6,226 nt of DNA from Alphaproteobacteria bacterium MarineAlpha9_Bin7 (GTDB lineage Bacteria > Pseudomonadota > Alphaproteobacteria > UBA7887), in NCBI GenBank assembly GCA_002938115.1, contig PTKD01000118.1, positions 1 through 6,226 of the forward strand, given 5' to 3'. Made by a program: the position numbers and the translations under genes. Shown here in pieces: positions 1-6,048 of the stretch (position 1 is the stretch's first letter; every line of letters begins with the position of its first letter). The notes under the pieces were generated by a model that had not been told where the DNA came from, did not search any database, and was given only the letters and a program-made list of their open reading frames with translations.

Positions 1-188
1 ATCCATGTCATACTAATCCCCCACCCTAATTCCATGCAGGAGAATATCACACCTGATTAAAGCAATACTGTTTAGTGACACTTATTCCCTCGGTGCTCAC
101 TAATTAAACGTTCACGGAAACATCGCGTATATACTGGGTAATAATAAGGACTTGATCAAATCCGTACAAAGATCGTGAGGTTTTGGCA
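1..188 (+). promoter_or_regulatory. Upstream region of the MDR reductase gene, with inverted repeat
   Basis: This AT-rich stretch has no supportable gene. It contains a perfect 7-bp inverted repeat, TTAGTGA at 72-78 and TCACTAA at 97-103, with 18 bp between the arms, which could be an operator. Two -10-like hexamers lie closer to the gene: TATACT at 130-135 and AATAAT at 140-145. Neither has a good -35 partner (the best for the second is GAAACA at 117-122, spacer 17). A promoter is expected here because the gene is the first on its strand, but I cannot fix its position. Confidence 0.3.
175..180 (+). promoter_or_regulatory. Ribosome binding site that decides the MDR start
   Basis: GTGAGG ends 8 bases before the ATG at 189, an ideal distance, but only 2 bases before the in-frame TTG at 183. 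This favours ATG 189 as the start, giving a protein that begins MKAIICRE, the usual N-terminus of this family. Confidence 0.7.
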
Positions 189-1163
189 ATGAAAGCGATC
201 ATCTGTCGGGAACTGGGCAGCCCCCATGTTTTGCGACTGGAAGAACTAGCGTCGCAAAATCTCTTGGCAAACGAAGTCCGCATTCAAATTCATGCTGCTG
301 CGATAAATTTCCCCGACATACTCATGGTAGCAGGTAAATATCAACACAAACCCTCGTTGCCGTTTGTACCCGGCTTTGAGGTTGCAGGGCAAATAGTGGA
401 AACGATGCAGGATTGCGTCGCTTTCAAGGTTGGGGACAGAGTGATGGCAACCATGCGAACCGGGGGTTATGCCGAGGAATGTGTCGTCCCAACGGACGCT
501 GTGCGACATATCCCCACGCCATTTGATTTTCCCCAGGCTGCCTCGTTCCAAGTAGGCCACGCTACTGCATACGTGTCATTGGTGCGCAGAGGAAGGCTGA
601 ACAAAAATGAAACGCTCTTGGTGCATGGCGCAACTGGTGGCGTCGGACTCGCAGCAGTAGAATTGGGAAGCGTTTTAGGAGCAAAAGTAATTGCTACTGT
701 TAGTAAGCAAGAAAAGGTGGCGCCAGCGAAGCTCGCCGGTGCTGATCATGTGATCATTCTAGATAAAAATGGATTTAAAGATCAGGTTAAAGAACTTACG
801 CGTGGAAACGGAGCAGATGTTATTTATGATCCGGTGGGCGGGGACATATTTGATGAGTCTCTTCGTTGCATTGCCTGGGGTGGGCGTTTATTGGTAATCG
901 GCTTTGCAGGAGCGCGAATATCAAACGTTCCTGCAAACCATATTCTTATAAAGGGTTGTTCGATTATCGGTGTGCGCGCCGGGGAATTCGCACGCCGTAA
1001 TCCGACGCAGGGGAGTGAAAACTACGAGGCAATGATTAAGTTGGCCAACGATGGCCGTCTCAAACCACGCGTGCACGCCCAACTACCACTTCATCAAGCG
1101 GCCGACGCGATGACCTTGTTAATCCAACGACAAGCAATTGGGAAAGTAGTGCTAATCCCATAA
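189..1163 (+). CDS. Zinc-free NADPH:quinone oxidoreductase-type MDR reductase
   Basis: This 324-residue protein belongs to the medium-chain dehydrogenase/reductase superfamily, quinone oxidoreductase branch (COG0604). These are cytoplasmic NADPH-dependent reductases of quinones or of enone and enoyl substrates. Seen in sequence: an N-terminal GroES-like domain (about 1-125) with the motifs NFPDILMVAGKY (40-51) and PFVPGFEVAGQI (58-69); the nucleotide-binding glycine motif HGATGGVG (146-153); YDPVGGD (213-219); and GRLLVIGFAGA (232-242). The cysteine and histidine ligands of zinc alcohol dehydrogenases are absent. Length is normal for the family (about 320-340). An in-frame TTG at 183 is rejected because the ribosome site is too close to it. 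The gene converges on the aldolase gene, with 175 bp between them. The physiological substrate is unknown; it could be a crotonyl-CoA-type or quinone reductase. The family call is firm, the substrate is not. Confidence 0.9.
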   Translation: MKAIICRELGSPHVLRLEELASQNLLANEVRIQIHAAAINFPDILMVAGKYQHKPSLPFVPGFEVAGQIVETMQDCVAFKVGDRVMATMRTGGYAEECVVPTDAVRHIPTPFDFPQAASFQVGHATAYVSLVRRGRLNKNETLLVHGATGGVGLAAVELGSVLGAKVIATVSKQEKVAPAKLAGADHVIILDKNGFKDQVKELTRGNGADVIYDPVGGDIFDESLRCIAWGGRLLVIGFAGARISNVPANHILIKGCSIIGVRAGEFARRNPTQGSENYEAMIKLANDGRLKPRVHAQLPLHQAADAMTLLIQRQAIGKVVLIP

Positions 1164-1338
1164 CTTACAAAGAGGTTCACAAAAGCCCATCGCCACCCAC
1201 AGCCTTGTCGGACGTCGTTGATGAGAGCGTGTTGGCCAGCCCGCGACACATATAAAGAAACGGCCACTAGATTCGTTTTAGTTCCGGTGACTACGTCTTG
1301 GTGTTTTGCACTGAGCAGCCGAGACAATCTGGCAACAC

Positions 1339-2100
1339 TTATCCAGAGCGAGCGGCTTTTATCTCAGCCTCGGCAGCAATTGCCATCAACCGAAAGTCCG
1401 TCAAGATAGTTGCGAAGTCGAAACCTTTTTGAAATTTATCCCGCACAGACTTGCCGGACGGACAATGGATACCCGCCTTTATCCCGTGTTTATGCGCAGC
1501 TTCGAGTATTTCCTGAATCGCCGCAATGACGTTATCGGCAACGGGCTCCGGCGACGGAGGATTTCCCAAACTAATGGCCAGGTCACTAGGACCAACGTAT
1601 ATGGCGTCTAGACCCTCCACGGACATGATTGCGTCCAGATTTTCCATGGCTGTCGCCGTTTCAATCATCGCAAAAGTGATGATGGTATCATTTGCTTCAC
1701 TAGCATAGTCTGCGCCACCATAAATTACTGCCCGGGCAGGACCAAAACTACGGTATCCAGCCGGAGCATAGTGACATGCGCCAACAAATTTCTGGCATTC
1801 CTCACGTGTATTCACCATGGGGCAAATGATCCCATAAGCCCCAGCATCAAGCATTTTCATTATTGGGGTAGGATCATTCCACGGCACCCGGGCCAGGGGA
1901 GTAACCTCGCAAGTGGAAATCGCCTGCAACATGGACAAGCCTGCTTGAAAATCAACCATCCCATGCTGCATATCAACCGTGACGCTGTCGAATGAAGCAT
2001 TGGACATCACTTCTGCACTGAACGAGTTAGGTATACCCAACCATCCATTAACGACGCTTTCTCCCCGCGCCCAAATATTACGAATACCGTTTTCCCGCAT
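1339..2100 (-). CDS. HpcH/HpaI-family class II aldolase (2-oxo-4-hydroxy acid aldolase)
   Basis: This 253-residue cytoplasmic aldolase is of the HpcH/HpaI family (PF03328, COG3836; HpaI, GarL, RhmA and YfaU group). Known members use a divalent metal to cleave 2-oxo-4-hydroxy acids to pyruvate plus an aldehyde. Catalytic elements are all visible: DMQHG with base His46, ARVPWNDP with oxoacid-binding Arg71, metal ligand Glu147 in MIET, and metal ligand Asp173 in GPSDLAISLG. The loop APAGYRSFGPAR (112-123) is also typical. Length is close to the usual 250-265. An earlier in-frame ATG at 2154 is rejected because a strong GGGAGGAG site lies 4 bases before the ATG at 2100 and family homology starts there. 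It is the second gene of a minus-strand pair, 75 bp after the isomerase-fold gene, so probably cotranscribed. The aldehyde product is unknown: glyoxylate, tartronate semialdehyde or lactaldehyde are possibilities from the family. The nearby malate synthase makes glyoxylate attractive, but that is inference. Confidence 0.93.
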   Translation of the reverse strand: MRENGIRNIWARGESVVNGWLGIPNSFSAEVMSNASFDSVTVDMQHGMVDFQAGLSMLQAISTCEVTPLARVPWNDPTPIMKMLDAGAYGIICPMVNTREECQKFVGACHYAPAGYRSFGPARAVIYGGADYASEANDTIITFAMIETATAMENLDAIMSVEGLDAIYVGPSDLAISLGNPPSPEPVADNVIAAIQEILEAAHKHGIKAGIHCPSGKSVRDKFQKGFDFATILTDFRLMAIAAEAEIKAARSG

Positions 2101-2104
2101 ATTA

Positions 2105-2112
2105 CTCCTCCC
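2105..2112 (-). promoter_or_regulatory. Ribosome binding site that decides the aldolase start
   Basis: Read on the minus strand, GGGAGGAG is followed by TAAT and then the ATG at 2100. It is a near-perfect anti-16S match. It decides against the longer frame from 2154, which would add 18 residues outside the conserved fold. Confidence 0.85.
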
Positions 2113-2175
2113 GATAATCCCACAACCCATTGGCCGGAGAATTTTCATAAACATAAACGAAGCCCACAGAAGCGC

Positions 2176-2919
2176 TCAATATTTTAATAAGAGTGGCCCA
2201 AAACCATCGACCTTGTCATCTAGGCCCTGCGCTCGAAGGCCATGCCAATAAGTGGCTGTATTGATTGCAATCACAGACTTGGAAAATTGCCTTTCGGCTT
2301 CTACCGCTTCATAAGCCATGGAAAGATTCGTTCCAACCTGGACTAACGCATCAACATCTTCCCCGTCTATGGACGCCAAATGACCTCTGATCTCCCCGCC
2401 TTGGACATGGGAAATTGCGATCGGAGTAGGACACCTCAGTCCCTTGAATCGCACTACCTCAAACCCACACTCGGTAAAAAAACGTGTGACCTGTTCATCA
2501 GAAACGGGTTGGTAAGGCGATAGGACTGCTATCCGTTTCGCATTCACTAATTTTAGCGCTGCCTCCACAGCAAATGACCCACTCGATACGCCTAGTCCGG
2601 TATATTGCTCAATTTCTTCGCGGCGTTTTGCGGCAGCATCATAACCACCCCAAAACATTACAGCCGACATACCCATAAGCAGATAATCCGGCTCACAAGT
2701 CATACATCGGTCGATTGCTTCGTATAATTCGCTTTCGATTGCACTCATCAATTTGATAAAATCTTCATTACTTGTGAGCGGCATGTTCGAAATCGCGATA
2801 CGACCGAAGTGGTTTGTTACACCCAACGGTCGCATTCCGTCAAATTCAGGCTGAACAACAGTATTGGTCGACGGCGCGACCACAGCAAACTTGCAACGCC
2901 ATCCCAAGGCATCTGGCAT
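2176..2919 (-). CDS. Maleate isomerase / arylmalonate decarboxylase-family protein (Asp/Glu racemase fold), catalytic cysteines missing
   Basis: This 247-residue protein resembles the Amdase / maleate cis-trans isomerase family (PF17645, COG3473), a two-domain pseudo-symmetric fold shared with Asp/Glu racemases. Visible landmarks: APSTNTVVQPEF near the N-terminus (15-26), MGMSAVMFWGG (82-92), SSGSFA (112-117), IAVLSPYQPVSDEQV (130-144), QVGTNL (194-199) and INTATYWHGLR (219-229). Length matches the family (about 240-250). Maleate isomerases use one cysteine in each half, at the positions equivalent to Met84/Ser85 and Gly196. Neither is cysteine here, so ordinary maleate isomerisation is unlikely. 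The nearest true family may be an uncharacterised branch with a MGMSA signature. The start at 2919 is set by AGGAGAG just upstream; the frame runs open to 3147 but without family similarity. It is the first gene of a likely two-gene unit with the aldolase, divergent from glcB. Family is fairly sure, reaction unknown. Confidence 0.83.
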   Translation of the reverse strand: MPDALGWRCKFAVVAPSTNTVVQPEFDGMRPLGVTNHFGRIAISNMPLTSNEDFIKLMSAIESELYEAIDRCMTCEPDYLLMGMSAVMFWGGYDAAAKRREEIEQYTGLGVSSGSFAVEAALKLVNAKRIAVLSPYQPVSDEQVTRFFTECGFEVVRFKGLRCPTPIAISHVQGGEIRGHLASIDGEDVDALVQVGTNLSMAYEAVEAERQFSKSVIAINTATYWHGLRAQGLDDKVDGFGPLLLKY

Positions 2920-2923
2920 TGGG

Positions 2924-2930
2924 CTCTCCT
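2924..2930 (-). promoter_or_regulatory. Ribosome binding site of the isomerase-fold gene
   Basis: On the minus strand, AGGAGAG precedes the ATG at 2919 by 4 bases (6 from the AGGAG core). It selects this start over in-frame upstream codons as far as 3147. It forms part of a 9-bp direct repeat (2923-2931 and 3006-3014) that may have a regulatory meaning. Confidence 0.75.
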
Positions 2931-2947
2931 GTAGTTTGGTTTGCCGG

Positions 2948-2976
2948 AAATTAAACACTGAACAGAGCTCGGACAA
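2948..2976 (-). promoter_or_regulatory. Candidate promoter for the isomerase-fold/aldolase unit
   Basis: Read on the minus strand there is a -35-like TTGTCC (2971-2976), a 17-bp spacer, and a -10-like TAATTT (2948-2953), about 29 bases before the start codon. The -10 match is weak. An alternative further upstream is TTGTTA (3082-3087), 17 bp, GATATG (3059-3064), which would give a leader of over 100 bases. I cannot choose between them from sequence. Confidence 0.28.
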
Positions 2977-3010
2977 GTTTCCGATAAGACCTTGTGCCCC
3001 TTTATGCTCT
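2964..3010 (-). promoter_or_regulatory. Two-layer inverted repeat in the divergent control region, possible leader hairpin
   Basis: The arms AGAGC (2964-2968) and GCTCT (3006-3010) enclose a second perfect pair, ACAAG (2973-2977) and CTTGT (2991-2995), with an extra GG/CC pairing possible between the layers. If transcribed leftward from the more distant promoter it would form a 5' leader hairpin upstream of the isomerase-fold gene. If not transcribed it could be a protein-binding site. The outer arm can also pair with the ribosome site at 2924-2930. Confidence 0.3.
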
Positions 3011-3017
3011 CCTGACC

Positions 3018-3046
3018 TTGATTCACACTTAGTGAGGTGGTTATGT
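3018..3046 (+). promoter_or_regulatory. Candidate promoter of malate synthase G
   Basis: TTGATT (3018-3023) is followed by a 17-bp spacer and TTATGT (3041-3046), a reasonable sigma-70-type pair. It predicts a transcript start near 3053 and a leader of about 60 bases before the glcB ATG. The spacer contains TTAGTGA (3029-3035), the same heptamer that forms the inverted repeat upstream of the MDR gene. Confidence 0.45.
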
Positions 3047-3063
3047 TTGACTCTGAAGCATAT

Positions 3064-3076
3064 CGGTATCGTACCG
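3064..3076 (+). promoter_or_regulatory. Palindrome just downstream of the glcB promoter, possible operator
   Basis: CGGTA and TACCG flank a 3-base TCG centre, giving a 13-bp palindrome about 11 to 23 bases past the predicted transcript start. That position suits a repressor site. The core GT-N5-AC does not match the spacing of well-known FadR-type GntR sites (GT-N3-AC), so no regulator is named. Confidence 0.3.
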
Positions 3077-3095
3077 GGATCTAACAAATTTGAGG

Positions 3096-3110
3096 GGAGG
3101 AGAAGTAAGG
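3096..3110 (+). promoter_or_regulatory. Ribosome binding region that decides the glcB start
   Basis: GGAGGAG (3096-3102) lies 11 bases before the ATG at 3114, and a weaker AAGG (3107-3110) lies 3 bases before it. An in-frame TTG at 3090 sits upstream of these sites and would add residues encoded by the ribosome site itself, so ATG 3114 is preferred. Confidence 0.7.
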
Positions 3111-3113
3111 CCG

Positions 3114-5294
3114 ATGCCACAACGGGTCCAATCCGGTGATCTTGCAATTGCCGAGGAACTTTACAAATTTATCAATGATGAAGTTCTGCCTGGCACAAAT
3201 ATCTCTCCCGACAAATTTTGGTCGGAATTTGAATCAGTCATTCGTGATCTTGCTCCCCGCAACCGGGTTCTCCTTTCAAAGAGGGATGAGCTACAGTCGC
3301 AAATCGACAGATGGCATCAAACGCACCGCAACGAACCGTCAGACCCAAAAACGTACAAAAGCTTTTTGACGGAGATCGGCTATTTAATACCTGAAGGTGA
3401 CGCTTTTTCGATTGTTACCGAAAACGTTGACGAGGAAATATGCGCTACGGCAGGCCCCCAACTGGTTGTGCCTGTTACCAATGCAAGATACGCCCTTAAT
3501 GCTGCAAACGCTCGCTGGGGCAGCCTCTATGATGCGCTCTATGGAACTGATGTAATCGACGAGGAAAACGGAGCCGAACGCCGCGGAGAATACAACCCCG
3601 TACGTGGCGAGAGGGTAATCGCTTTTGGTAGGGACTTCTTGGACCGGACGGTACCACTCGACTCGGGCTCTCATAAGGACGTAGCTAAATATTTTATTTC
3701 TGACGGCGATCTCGTCGTAAAGCTTGCCAATGGTAGATCGACCATACTTGCCGACAAATCCGAAAAATTAGTCGGGTATCGGGGGCCAACCAATTTACCG
3801 TCGGCAGTACTGCTAATGAACAATGGGCTCCACGTGGAAATTGCGATCGATCGTGAACACACGATTGGGAAAGATGACCCGGCCGGAATTTATGATCTCA
3901 TACTTGAGGCAGCCGTGACCACCATCGTCGACTGCGAGGATTCAGTTTCTACCGTGGATGCAGAGGATAAAGTAGTTGCATATCGCAACTGGCTAGGTTT
4001 GATGAAAGGCGATTTGTCTGCGTCTTTTGCCAAAGACGACCAAACTGTTGAACGCCGACTAAATCCCGATCAAATTTATCGAACACCAGAGGATACGGAA
4101 CTCACCCTGCCCGGCAGAAGTCTTATGTTGGTGCGGAACGTCGGCCACCTCATGACCATCGACGCCATCTTGGATGCAGATGGTAATCGAGTGCCCGAGG
4201 GGATCCTGGATGCAATGGTTACGTCGTTAATTGCCATCCACGATTTAAATAAAAAAAATGGCGCCCGTAATAGCCGAATGGGATCGGTGTATATCGTCAA
4301 ACCCAAGATGCATGGGCCAGAAGAAGTCGCTTTTTCCAGTGAGCTATTTGCGCGCGTAGAGGCCGCATTGGAGCTGCCTTTATTCACCTTAAAAATGGGA
4401 ATCATGGACGAAGAGCGTCGAACCACTGTCAACCTCAAAGAATGCATCCGAGCGGCCAAAGAGAGGGTGGTCTTTATCAACACTGGTTTCCTCGACCGTA
4501 CGGGAGATGAAATGCACACCTCCATGGAGGCAGGCCCAATGATCCGAAAAGGCGATATGAAAACCGCCGACTGGATGCAAGCGTACGAGGAATGGAATGT
4601 GGATATCGGACTGGAATGTGGGCTTAAGGGGAGGGCGCAAATCGGGAAAGGTATGTGGGCCATGCCCGACAAAATGGCTGACATGCTTCAAACAAAAATT
4701 GGCCACCCAGAAGCCGGGGCCACCACAGCCTGGGTGCCCTCACCAACAGCCGCGACACTTCATGCCATGCATTACCATGAAATCTTTGTGGCAGAATGTC
4801 AGGATGCACTTGCCACCCGTCAACGTGCAGACCTTTCGCGTATCTTAACAATTCCCCAGGCAGAGCGGCCGAATTGGCCCCCGGAAATTATTCAAAGAGA
4901 ACTGGACAACAACGCACAAGGGATACTTGGCTACGTGGTGCGTTGGGTCGATCAGGGAATCGGCTGCTCCAAGGTTCCGGATATCAACAACGTCGGGCTA
5001 ATGGAGGATAGAGCAACCTTGCGGATATCTAGTCAACACATAGCCAATTGGCTTCATCATGGCATATGCGACAAAGAGCAGGTGATGAGCACGATGAGAC
5101 GCATGGCTGCAATCGTAGATCAACAGAACGAAGGCGACCCCTTATACCAAGCAATGGCAGATGATTTCGAAACCAACATTGCTTTTCGAGCTGCATGTGA
5201 CTTGATATTTAAAGGAATAGACCAACCCAGTGGTTACACGGAACCGATTCTCCACGAACGAAGGCTGCAAGTAAAGAACATGCTCGAAGCTTAA
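3114..5294 (+). CDS. glcB: Malate synthase G
   Basis: This 726-residue cytoplasmic enzyme condenses glyoxylate with acetyl-CoA to malate and CoA. It serves the glyoxylate shunt and growth on glycolate or other glyoxylate-yielding substrates. It is colinear with E. coli GlcB (723 residues) from FINDEVLPGT (19-28) to QPSGYTEP (704-711). Landmarks are AGPQLVVPVTNARYALNAAN (113-132), DCEDSV (273-278), NVGHLMTI (342-349), KPKMHGPEEVAF (396-407), KMGIMDEERRT (427-437), NTGFLDRTGDEMH (456-468), QIGKGMWAMPD (509-519), AWVPSPTAATLHA (539-551), GYVVRWVDQGIGCSKVPD (606-623) and MEDRATLRISSQHIANWLHH (630-649). Catalytic residues are present: Arg341, metal ligands Glu433 and Asp461, and base Asp632. A 3-residue insertion relative to E. 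coli lies near 380-388 (KNGARNS). The gene is divergent from the isomerase-fold/aldolase pair and convergent with ytoQ. No isocitrate lyase is in the window, so the glyoxylate source is not shown. Identity is secure. Confidence 0.98.
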   Translation: MPQRVQSGDLAIAEELYKFINDEVLPGTNISPDKFWSEFESVIRDLAPRNRVLLSKRDELQSQIDRWHQTHRNEPSDPKTYKSFLTEIGYLIPEGDAFSIVTENVDEEICATAGPQLVVPVTNARYALNAANARWGSLYDALYGTDVIDEENGAERRGEYNPVRGERVIAFGRDFLDRTVPLDSGSHKDVAKYFISDGDLVVKLANGRSTILADKSEKLVGYRGPTNLPSAVLLMNNGLHVEIAIDREHTIGKDDPAGIYDLILEAAVTTIVDCEDSVSTVDAEDKVVAYRNWLGLMKGDLSASFAKDDQTVERRLNPDQIYRTPEDTELTLPGRSLMLVRNVGHLMTIDAILDADGNRVPEGILDAMVTSLIAIHDLNKKNGARNSRMGSVYIVKPKMHGPEEVAFSSELFARVEAALELPLFTLKMGIMDEERRTTVNLKECIRAAKERVVFINTGFLDRTGDEMHTSMEAGPMIRKGDMKTADWMQAYEEWNVDIGLECGLKGRAQIGKGMWAMPDKMADMLQTKIGHPEAGATTAWVPSPTAATLHAMHYHEIFVAECQDALATRQRADLSRILTIPQAERPNWPPEIIQRELDNNAQGILGYVVRWVDQGIGCSKVPDINNVGLMEDRATLRISSQHIANWLHHGICDKEQVMSTMRRMAAIVDQQNEGDPLYQAMADDFETNIAFRAACDLIFKGIDQPSGYTEPILHERRLQVKNMLEA

Positions 5295-5364
5295 GGCGAC
5301 ATCTGGTGAAATTGCGTTAGCGATGCTCGTGTCCGCACCAGGAGCATTTAATGCCCAGCCGACG

Positions 5365-5853
5365 TTACTCCGCGGCCATCCGGCCTTTTGAGAATTGAAG
5401 CTCTCCGCAGACTACGTATTCCAATGTTTGTACGACCTGTTCCGTGGTCCGACAAACAGCAAGCGCTGCAGCATCTACCTCTTTAAGCGCGTGGTTTAAG
5501 TTTGGTTCATGAACAGTGATTAAGGATTTTCCCAACGCCGTTGCCATACCAGCATCAAAGGCAGCGTTCCACTGCCGGTACTTTTCGCCGAACCAAACTA
5601 TTACGATATCGGAAATACCAATAAGCGTGCGAGTTCTAATCGCATTCATAGATGCGCCCTTGTGATCATGCCAAAATGAGTCTGTTTCAGCACCGAGGAT
5701 TACGCTGCCACAATCGTCGCTATCCGCATGTACGCACACTGGCGAATGGAGTTGCACGGGCAATTCAGCATCAGCCAATCCCGAAGCAATGCTTTCTCGC
5801 CAATCAGTGTGAATTTCGCCGGACAAATAAATGTTCCAGATCCTTTGATCCAT
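5365..5853 (-). CDS. ytoQ: YtoQ-family protein, nucleoside 2-deoxyribosyltransferase-like
   Basis: This 162-residue protein matches the YtoQ family (PF11071), a relative of nucleoside 2-deoxyribosyltransferases with no established reaction. Signatures: YLSGEIHTDWRE (9-20), ILGAETDSFWHDHKGASMNA (52-71), RTRTLIGISDIVIVWFGEKY (73-92) and QWNAAFDAGMATALGKSLI (94-112). The last resembles the segment carrying the catalytic glutamate in true deoxyribosyltransferases, but Asp100 stands there. B. subtilis YtoQ, from memory, also has Asp, so this may be a family trait. It is slightly longer than the roughly 150-residue family norm because of a C-terminal tail (about 149-162). The start at 5853 has AGGA about 9 bases upstream. 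It lies 45 bp downstream of tRNA-Gln on the same strand with no terminator between, so readthrough from the tRNA promoter is likely. It converges on glcB with 70 bp between. Family is confident, function unknown. Confidence 0.9.
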   Translation of the reverse strand: MDQRIWNIYLSGEIHTDWRESIASGLADAELPVQLHSPVCVHADSDDCGSVILGAETDSFWHDHKGASMNAIRTRTLIGISDIVIVWFGEKYRQWNAAFDAGMATALGKSLITVHEPNLNHALKEVDAAALAVCRTTEQVVQTLEYVVCGELQFSKGRMAAE

Positions 5854-5898
5854 CAGCTTTTTCCTTAGTCAGCCGGTTTCCTATTACAAATAACATAT

Positions 5899-5972
5899 TG
5901 GCTGGGGGACCTGGATTCGAACCAGGACTAAGCGGGTCAGAGCCGCTCGTTCTACCGTTAAACTATCCCCCA
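5899..5972 (-). tRNA. tRNA-Gln (anticodon CTG)
   Basis: All parts of the cloverleaf are visible on the minus strand: acceptor TGGGGGA pairing with TCCCCCA, D arm GTT...AAC with GG in the loop, anticodon stem AGCGG/CCGCT with loop CTCTGAC, a 4-base variable loop, T stem CCTGG/CCAGG with TTCGAAT loop, discriminator G, and an encoded CCA (5899-5901). The total is 74 bases. The anticodon CTG occupies 5938-5940 and reads CAG (Gln). A TTGACA-type promoter lies upstream and ytoQ follows downstream. Confidence 0.98.
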
Positions 5973-6019
5973 AACTTAAGGCAACGCACCCTGTTTTTTG
6001 TGCCCCACCCGTGATCTGG

Positions 6020-6048
6020 AAGCTAGGTAGCGAGCCAAACAGTGTCAA
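6020..6048 (-). promoter_or_regulatory. Promoter of tRNA-Gln (and probably ytoQ)
   Basis: On the minus strand, a perfect TTGACA -35 (6043-6048), a 17-bp spacer and a -10-like TAGCTT (6020-6025) predict a transcript start near 6013, about 40 bases before the mature tRNA 5' end. The -10 is imperfect, but spacing and -35 are ideal, and a promoter is required here. Confidence 0.65.

Noticed and set aside
1..60. Short open frame from the window edge ending at the TAA at 58-60
   Set aside because: Nineteen codons without any recognisable motif; it could be the tail of an upstream gene, but nothing supports coding over chance.
1164..1338. Terminator between the convergent MDR and aldolase genes
   Set aside because: Only a weak, AU-rich hairpin around ACTAGATTCGTTTTAGT is found, with no GC stem and no proper T tract. 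Termination here may be factor-dependent.
2920..3014. Glycine riboswitch in the divergent region
   Set aside because: The minus strand has GGAGAG, AAGGGGCA and GGAAAC in order, reminiscent of the glycine aptamer, and the setting (glyoxylate metabolism) is tempting. However, the P2 helix and the CCGAAGGGG core are missing and the helices do not fit the family architecture.
4076..4684. Long open frame antisense to glcB
   Set aside because: It lies entirely opposite the strongly conserved malate synthase coding sequence, has no ribosome site and no recognisable protein features; it is a shadow of codon use.
5303..5341. Hairpin CTGGTG...CACCAG after glcB as a terminator
   Set aside because: The 6-bp arms are perfect but the loop is 27 bases and there is no T tract. 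It is not convincing as an intrinsic terminator in either direction. GCATTTAATGC (5344-5354) nearby is also too weak.
5899..5972. tRNA-Gln as an integration site for a mobile element
   Set aside because: No duplicated tRNA 3' end and no integrase or phage-like gene is present in the window.
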